From RHLJ01 sp965222205 (GTDB lineage: Bacteria > Bacteroidota > Rhodothermia > Balneolales > Balneolaceae), in assembly GCA_965222205.1 (NCBI GenBank), contig OZ244932.1:2232001-2296000 (forward strand): a stretch of DNA of 64,000 nucleotides, given 5' to 3'. The notes beneath the pieces are model-generated. The model was not told the DNA's origin, made no database searches, and saw only the letters and a list, made by a program, of their open reading frames with translations. The position numbers and the translations under genes were made by a program. Positions 58,951 through 64,000 of this stretch are shown piece by piece. How positions within the stretch are numbered: position 1 is the stretch's first letter; each line of letters opens with the position of its first letter.

Positions 58951-60753
58951 TCAACTATCGCCGTTAATCCAGTTTGCTCTTCGCTCCCGGGCCTGCCTGC
59001 TGGCTCTCCTATCAATTTCAGTTTTGAAGCGGTTTGATTCAACCAGAGTAGCCCGAACTCTTTTTTCTTCTCCCCATCTGGAATAAACAATCTCTACGGT
59101 TTGCCCCGGTCTCCTTCTGTCCAGAATTTCATCTACTGACTCAACAGAGCTAAGTCGCGTTCCGCCAATGGAAATAATCTCATCTTCGGCTTCAATTCCA
59201 GCTTCATAAAGCGGACTTCCAATCAGCGCATTTGATGTAAGTTTCCATACTCTATTCCTTTCTCTTATAGTCCCTCCCAAGCTAGCTTTGCCCGGATTTT
59301 CAAGTTCAAAATCGACGCCGAACTCTCTAAACAAAGTCCTATAGTCCGGCATTGCGCTGTTATAAATATGTTCTTCAAAAAACCGGGTCGCGAATTCTTC
59401 TCCTGCATATTCTACTAGAACAGCTTCCAAGTCTCTTATTGTATAAGGAATCTCAGTCTTTCCATATTCCTCCCAGAGCAATTTCATGTAATCATCCAGA
59501 TTCAACTCATTATCCATCGATCTTAGCGAGAGATCTAAAGCCAAACCAAGTACACTTCCATAAGAGTAGTAAGACACAAAAATATTGTTGTTATTGGTTG
59601 GATCGATAGAAGTAGCAGCGTCCACAAAAGGAGCACGGTAGCTCATCTCTATAGGGTTAAAAAACTGTCGTCCGGGTGAGTTGATCACATAATTGAGTGT
59701 ACCATCCAGACCTTCCACATATTCTTCGGGGGTTCTGATTCCCGCACGGGCCAGCATCAATCCCGTATAATAGCTGGTAAAACCTTCTGCAAACCAAAGT
59801 TCGCCACTCATATTTGCTTCCTCAAAATCGAAAGGTTCCAGTGAAGCAGGTCTGATGCGTTCTACATTCCAGGCGTGAAAGAATTCATGTGAAATAGTAC
59901 CCATTCTGTACTCACCAAGAGGTTCATCAATATCTTTGGAGCCTGTTACATAGGTTGAGTTTCGATGCTCCATTCCATCTCCGCTGGCATTCGGCATATA
60001 GCATGAAAGGAAGGTGTACTCACCATAATCGAAATCAGGGAGCTCCCCGTACACATCTCTTTGTACACGAACGACATCCATCACCTTTCCAAAATACTCA
60101 TTCACTTCGCGATCGCTGGCATGAGTGTGAAGAGCCAAACGGATAAGCTGCCCATCTACCATCTCCTCCCTGAGATGAAAATCTGCGATTTCGGTTGGGC
60201 TGTCCAAAAAGTAATAAACATCCGGAGCGTAATAAATATCACCTTCTATTCTCTTCAACTGAGTAGCCACCTGCCAATTCAGGTCTTCCCGTACATCAAA
60301 AGTTACATGCACCGGACGATGTTGGTAATCTCTGGGGAAAACGAAGGTAGCCGGTATGTTCAGGTGCGCATGCGTCTCATCAACCTGAGAATAAGTCCCT
60401 CCACCACGGTTTGCATAAAGCATATATTCGAAATGTACGGTTCCGTTATGACCGTGAACATCCCACTGTTGAGGGTTCGGTCGGGTGATTTCAAGTTCAT
60501 TTCCATCAGAATCAAAAGCCTGGACTCCATATACATTCTTAGCAAAATTGTGAATTGCATACCGCCCGGGAGATGTCCTGCTCATTCTGATTTCAAGAGG
60601 AGCCAAATCAAGATTAGAAAAGGTAGCTTTTACTTTGGCTTCATGGTGAACAGCATTCTCGAAGGAAATCGTGTACTCATTAATGGTTTGAGCCTGAGCT
60701 TGCACAAAAAGTATAAGCGTAGCTATTAAAAACAAGGATATTTTCGTATTCAT
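58951..60753 (-). CDS. M61 glycyl aminopeptidase-like protease with PDZ domain
   Basis: About 600 residues from the ATG at 60753, which begins a proper signal peptide (MNTKISLFLIATLILFVQAQ); an upstream in-frame ATG at 60807 would bury it. In order: an N-terminal beta domain (residues 25-190), the gluzincin catalytic domain with HEFFHAWNVERIRP (His289, Glu290, His293, then Glu298 of the M61 pattern), a helical domain, and a C-terminal PDZ (IGSPLYEAGIEAEDEIISIG, residues about 500-570). The family cleaves N-terminal Gly or Ala in the periplasm; the real substrates are unknown. Confidence 0.93.
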   Translation of the reverse strand: MNTKISLFLIATLILFVQAQAQTINEYTISFENAVHHEAKVKATFSNLDLAPLEIRMSRTSPGRYAIHNFAKNVYGVQAFDSDGNELEITRPNPQQWDVHGHNGTVHFEYMLYANRGGGTYSQVDETHAHLNIPATFVFPRDYQHRPVHVTFDVREDLNWQVATQLKRIEGDIYYAPDVYYFLDSPTEIADFHLREEMVDGQLIRLALHTHASDREVNEYFGKVMDVVRVQRDVYGELPDFDYGEYTFLSCYMPNASGDGMEHRNSTYVTGSKDIDEPLGEYRMGTISHEFFHAWNVERIRPASLEPFDFEEANMSGELWFAEGFTSYYTGLMLARAGIRTPEEYVEGLDGTLNYVINSPGRQFFNPIEMSYRAPFVDAATSIDPTNNNNIFVSYYSYGSVLGLALDLSLRSMDNELNLDDYMKLLWEEYGKTEIPYTIRDLEAVLVEYAGEEFATRFFEEHIYNSAMPDYRTLFREFGVDFELENPGKASLGGTIRERNRVWKLTSNALIGSPLYEAGIEAEDEIISIGGTRLSSVESVDEILDRRRPGQTVEIVYSRWGEEKRVRATLVESNRFKTEIDRRASRQARERRANWINGDS

Positions 60754-60872
60754 AAAATTTACTTTTTTGGGAAGGATGAATATGACCACCTTATCAATCG
60801 GGTGCAAGGCAATACTGTTAAAGATTTAAAACAAGAGGTTCCGTTTGCATTAAAATTCGTCTATTTTGGGGT

Positions 60873-61625
60873 ATGGACGGATCAGTAACATTAAGCATTT
60901 CAGACAAAATTGGTTTAATTGAGTTTTATCACCCGAAAAGTAACTCGTTGCCTAAGAGTTTATTACACAAACTCGCTGAAACTATCACAAAAGCGGGAAA
61001 CGAGAACGGCATCACTGTGATCGTTTTAAAAAGTTCAGGAGATGGTGCTTTTTGTGCCGGAGCTTCCTTTGACGAATTGCTTGCAATAAATACTCTGGAT
61101 GAAGGTAGAGCGTTTTTCTCAGGTTTTGGAAAAGTAATTATGGCGATAAAAACCTGTCCAAAATTCATCATTACCAGAGTACACGGAAAAACCGTTGGAG
61201 GTGGAGTAGGTATAGTAGCAGCATCTGATTACGCCATTGCCAGTAAAGAAGCTTCCATCAAACTAAGTGAATTGAGTATTGGAATTGGCCCGTTTGTGAT
61301 TGGACCCGTTGTTCAACGAAAAATTGGGGTATCGGCATTCTCCTCTCTAAGCATCAATGCAAAAGAGTGGAAATCAGCCGAATGGGCTTTTGAAAAAGGA
61401 CTTTATAACGAATTAGTTCAATCTGAAAGTAATCTGGAGGAAGCCATTCGGGAACTTGCTGAACAACTCTCGATGAGTAATCCGGAAGCCATGAAACAAA
61501 TGAAAAGTTTGTTTTGGGAGGGAATGGATAATCTGGAGGATGTACTCCTGCAAAAGGCTGAGATTAGCGGAGAGCTTTCTCTTAGTGATTTCACTAAGAG
61601 TTTTATTAAGAAGTTTAAGAGCTGA
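60873..61625 (+). CDS. Enoyl-CoA hydratase/isomerase family protein
   Basis: 250 residues of the crotonase fold, with the oxyanion-hole segments GAFCAGASFDELLAI and VHGKTVGGGVGIVAASDYAI. The first catalytic Glu of hydratases fits the Glu of LSELSIGIGP, but where a second Glu is expected the sequence reads AFSSLSINA, so by eye one catalytic Glu is missing. This points to an isomerase- or lyase-like member rather than a classic hydratase. It is monocistronic and converges with the sensor kinase gene, overlapping it by 11 bp. Confidence 0.88.
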   Translation: MDGSVTLSISDKIGLIEFYHPKSNSLPKSLLHKLAETITKAGNENGITVIVLKSSGDGAFCAGASFDELLAINTLDEGRAFFSGFGKVIMAIKTCPKFIITRVHGKTVGGGVGIVAASDYAIASKEASIKLSELSIGIGPFVIGPVVQRKIGVSAFSSLSINAKEWKSAEWAFEKGLYNELVQSESNLEEAIRELAEQLSMSNPEAMKQMKSLFWEGMDNLEDVLLQKAEISGELSLSDFTKSFIKKFKS

Positions 61626-64000
61626 CTTTTAGATTCGAAAAGAGAATCGTGAACTGCGCCCCGTCTTTACCAGAAAACGAGACTTCTCCATTGATCTGAG
61701 AAGCCAGTGATTTGATTAAACTAATACCCAGAGAAGAAGAGTTTTTCTCAAGTACGTTTTCATCTGAACCTATTCCATTATCTTTTATTTCCAGTCTGTA
61801 ATCATCCTTGTTCTTTTCAAAAGATATCTGAATATGACCTTTTTTCGCATTATTGAAGGCATGTTTGTAAGCGTTGCTAAGAATCTCATTCACCATTAAA
61901 CCCAAGGGAATCCCGATGTTCACGTTCATCGGGATATTTGTAATATCAAGTTCCAGATCAATTTCGTGACCAGGTTTTTTCATCGTCTGATCTACACTCG
62001 CAATCAAATCTTCCAGAAACTTCTTGAAATTCACCTTAGCTAAATCATCGTTTTGATACAGATTTTCATGAATCTTAGACATCGCCAGTACTCGCATCTT
62101 GCTTTCCTGAATAGCAGTTTTGGCTAATCCCTCTTCTATATTCCAGCTTTGTAATTCCAGAAGACCGGAGACTACCGCAAGGTTATTCTTTACCCGGTGA
62201 TGAATTTCTTTGATTAACACTTCCTTTTCAATCAAAGCCGATTGCAGGTTATAGGTCTGCTCATCAACTAATTTCTTAAGGTCTTTCTTCTCTTTTTTCT
62301 CTGTATAAATACGCACTAAGACAACTATAAGTAGTATGAATGAGACAAAAACTAGCAATAGAAACCAAGCTCTTTTCCAATAGGGTATATCTATTTCGAT
62401 AAATGCTAGCTCTACGGAAGGACTCCATCCAGACTTGATAGATTTACTCTTAGCTAAGAAGGTATACTTACCGGAAGGTAGATTGGTGTAGCGAACCTCT
62501 TCAATATTATCCCCCATCTGCCACTTTTCATCGAAACCTTCCAATTTGTATTGATATGATATTCTATTGGGATCTTTGTAGTCGATGGCGTTAAACAAAA
62601 AATTGATGTTATTCTGATCGTAGGCAATTTTTATAATACCTGAATTCGCACCGTTTTCAAGTGACTTGTAGATAGGATCATTATTAGCGAGTATTTCTCG
62701 TAAATAAATATCAGGAGGATCAGAAGGATTGATTTTAGTTTCTCCTTCAGTAAAAGAGAAACTAATTAAGCCTTTAGAGTTACTACCAAACCAAAGCGTT
62801 CCGTCATCATCAAGTAAAGAAGCCCAACCATTAAACTCGATTCCATTTCCAAAATCATTCAGAGCAAAGTGCTGTTGCTCAACAATTCGGTGCCCTCTCC
62901 ACAGAGATAAATCATAGTAATTGAGGCCTCCGTTAGTACCTTGCCAAAGGTTGTTATGTTGATCGAACTGAAAAAAAATGGTTTCCTGGAGGTAAGCATC
63001 TTGTGTTTCAAACTTGAGAGCGCTCTGAGGGAATCCGGAATCATCAAAATCATACAGTACATTTATTGCTTCGTTAGTGCCTACCCATAGATGTCCTTTA
63101 TCGTCTTCCTTTACGTCATAAATACTATTTCCGAAAAGCCCGTTTTGTTCATCAAAATATTGGAACCTTTCCCCGTTGAATTGTGCCAGCCCAGCCTCTG
63201 TTCCAATCCAAAAATATCCTCTTGAGTCTTTTGTGATAGAAGACAATTCTGTCTTCCAATATTCATCTCCTGGCGGTTCAAACTCAACCAGGTTACCGTC
63301 TTTATATTTTAGTAATGCCTGAGAAGCAGCGAACCAAATACTACCGTCGTCATCCACAAAAATATCACTCACGTAATAAGGGTATAAAGGTTCAAAAAAT
63401 TCGGGGTGATAAAACCTGTTCCCATCAAACTCAATAATATCATAATTGTAGGTAAGCATTAGGAGATTACCATTGGGCATTTCTTCTATGTCCCAAATTT
63501 CGTCATCCGGAATAAATCGTTCCGGCAGTGTAAAACTAGTAAATGACCCATTTCTATAGCTGCTTAATCCATTTTCGGTACCAAACCAAAGCGTTCCATC
63601 AGAGTGCTTTAAAGCGCTGTATACCGCATTGGCATCTAATCCGGAGCTTCCATCGTAGATCCTGAAATTTCGATCTTTAAAAATACTTACCCCATTACCA
63701 TCAGTAGCTACCCATATAGTACCGTCTTCATCTTTAATAAGCCGATATATGTAATTGCTGCTTAACCCATTATTTCTTGTGACGTGTGTATACTCCTCTC
63801 CATCAAACCAATACAGTCCGTTTCTTTCGGTTCCGATCCAAATAACCCCATCATCTCCCTCTGAGATAGTGAAAACATAGTTCAGCTCCTGACCATTAAT
63901 TTCAGTAATGTTTTCGATGCTATTATCAGGCATTATTACTGAGACTCCATTGCTGGTAGGAATCCATTTCTTCCCATCACTTGCCAGATACACTTGGTAA
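61615..64000 (-). CDS. Two-component-regulator propeller sensor histidine kinase, 5' end outside window
   Basis: The frame stays open past the candidate start at 63993 (a GTG) to the window edge, and the preceding codons already fit the propeller, so the gene is cut. Visible parts: about ten propeller repeats (DGTIWVATDGNGVSIF, DGTLWFGTENGLSSYRNG), a Y_Y_Y domain (ISYQYKLEGFDEKWQ, YTNLPSGKYTFLAKS), one membrane helix (AWFLLLVFVSFILLIVVLVR), a coiled segment, and a HisKA_2-type kinase with EIHHRVKNNLAVVSGLLELQ (phosphorylated His), NEILSNAYKHAF and DNGIGSDENV. It would sense an outside signal in the periplasm. No response regulator is fused or adjacent in the window. Confidence 0.92.
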   Translation of the reverse strand, partial: YQVYLASDGKKWIPTSNGVSVIMPDNSIENITEINGQELNYVFTISEGDDGVIWIGTERNGLYWFDGEEYTHVTRNNGLSSNYIYRLIKDEDGTIWVATDGNGVSIFKDRNFRIYDGSSGLDANAVYSALKHSDGTLWFGTENGLSSYRNGSFTSFTLPERFIPDDEIWDIEEMPNGNLLMLTYNYDIIEFDGNRFYHPEFFEPLYPYYVSDIFVDDDGSIWFAASQALLKYKDGNLVEFEPPGDEYWKTELSSITKDSRGYFWIGTEAGLAQFNGERFQYFDEQNGLFGNSIYDVKEDDKGHLWVGTNEAINVLYDFDDSGFPQSALKFETQDAYLQETIFFQFDQHNNLWQGTNGGLNYYDLSLWRGHRIVEQQHFALNDFGNGIEFNGWASLLDDDGTLWFGSNSKGLISFSFTEGETKINPSDPPDIYLREILANNDPIYKSLENGANSGIIKIAYDQNNINFLFNAIDYKDPNRISYQYKLEGFDEKWQMGDNIEEVRYTNLPSGKYTFLAKSKSIKSGWSPSVELAFIEIDIPYWKRAWFLLLVFVSFILLIVVLVRIYTEKKEKKDLKKLVDEQTYNLQSALIEKEVLIKEIHHRVKNNLAVVSGLLELQSWNIEEGLAKTAIQESKMRVLAMSKIHENLYQNDDLAKVNFKKFLEDLIASVDQTMKKPGHEIDLELDITNIPMNVNIGIPLGLMVNEILSNAYKHAFNNAKKGHIQISFEKNKDDYRLEIKDNGIGSDENVLEKNSSSLGISLIKSLASQINGEVSFSGKDGAQFTILFSNLKVSS

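Overview
The window looks like chromosomal DNA of a Bacteroidota/Rhodothermota-type bacterium, most likely a relative of Balneola (inference). The evidence is a SusC/SusD pair, a GWxTD-domain lipoprotein, a large TPR lipoprotein resembling PorW/SprE, M61 and M24 peptidases with signal peptides, and moderately AT-rich DNA. Two genes run off the ends: pyrD on the left, and a propeller-type sensor kinase on the right.

Region 1 (1-11197) is ordinary host chromosome: pyrD (partial), a TPR lipoprotein, pyruvate kinase, a GWxTD lipoprotein, and a SusC/SusD nutrient-uptake pair closed by a strong terminator.

Region 2 (about 11210-43655) is a layered mobile island. A 46-bp sequence, the 3' part of an initiator tRNA-fMet gene, occurs at 11633-11678 and again inside the intact tRNA at 43583-43655. 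The roughly 32 kb between them carries a tyrosine recombinase just inside the left end. Pairs of GTTGTACC words, probable integrase arm sites, lie just inside both ends, and a new tRNA terminator lies at the right end. Left of the left att copy is a decayed third copy of terminator plus tRNA end, with a small GIY-YIG gene between the copies, so the site has been used more than once.

The island cargo has two metal-resistance arms. The left arm (13115-25810, minus strand) is a tightly packed nine-gene copper/silver-type operon: CusA, CusC and CusB homologues, DUF3347, a CopB-type ATPase, an SO_0444-type permease and three accessory proteins. A small Cys-rich secreted protein and a divergent HMA-AraC regulator lie upstream. 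The right arm (32804-43514, plus strand) is a zinc/cadmium/cobalt-type operon: a CzcA-TolC fusion, CzcB, a PII-like protein, an HMA-CDF fusion, a CDF exporter, a second HMA-AraC regulator, a SpoIIAA-like protein and a CadA/ZntA-type ATPase. Between the arms is a plasticity segment (27153-32168) with a second recombinase beside two clusters of 12-bp direct repeats, an AlbA/Schlafen-type ATP-binding protein, an XRE regulator and a RadC-like protein.

Region 3 (43783-64000) is host chromosome again: ornithine and lysine aminotransferases, a PadR regulator with two MacB-like permeases behind a twin operator, an M43 metalloprotease, TPR proteins (one a membrane-anchored LuxR-type regulator), an M24 peptidase, an M61-PDZ peptidase, an enoyl-CoA hydratase-like protein and a partial sensor kinase.
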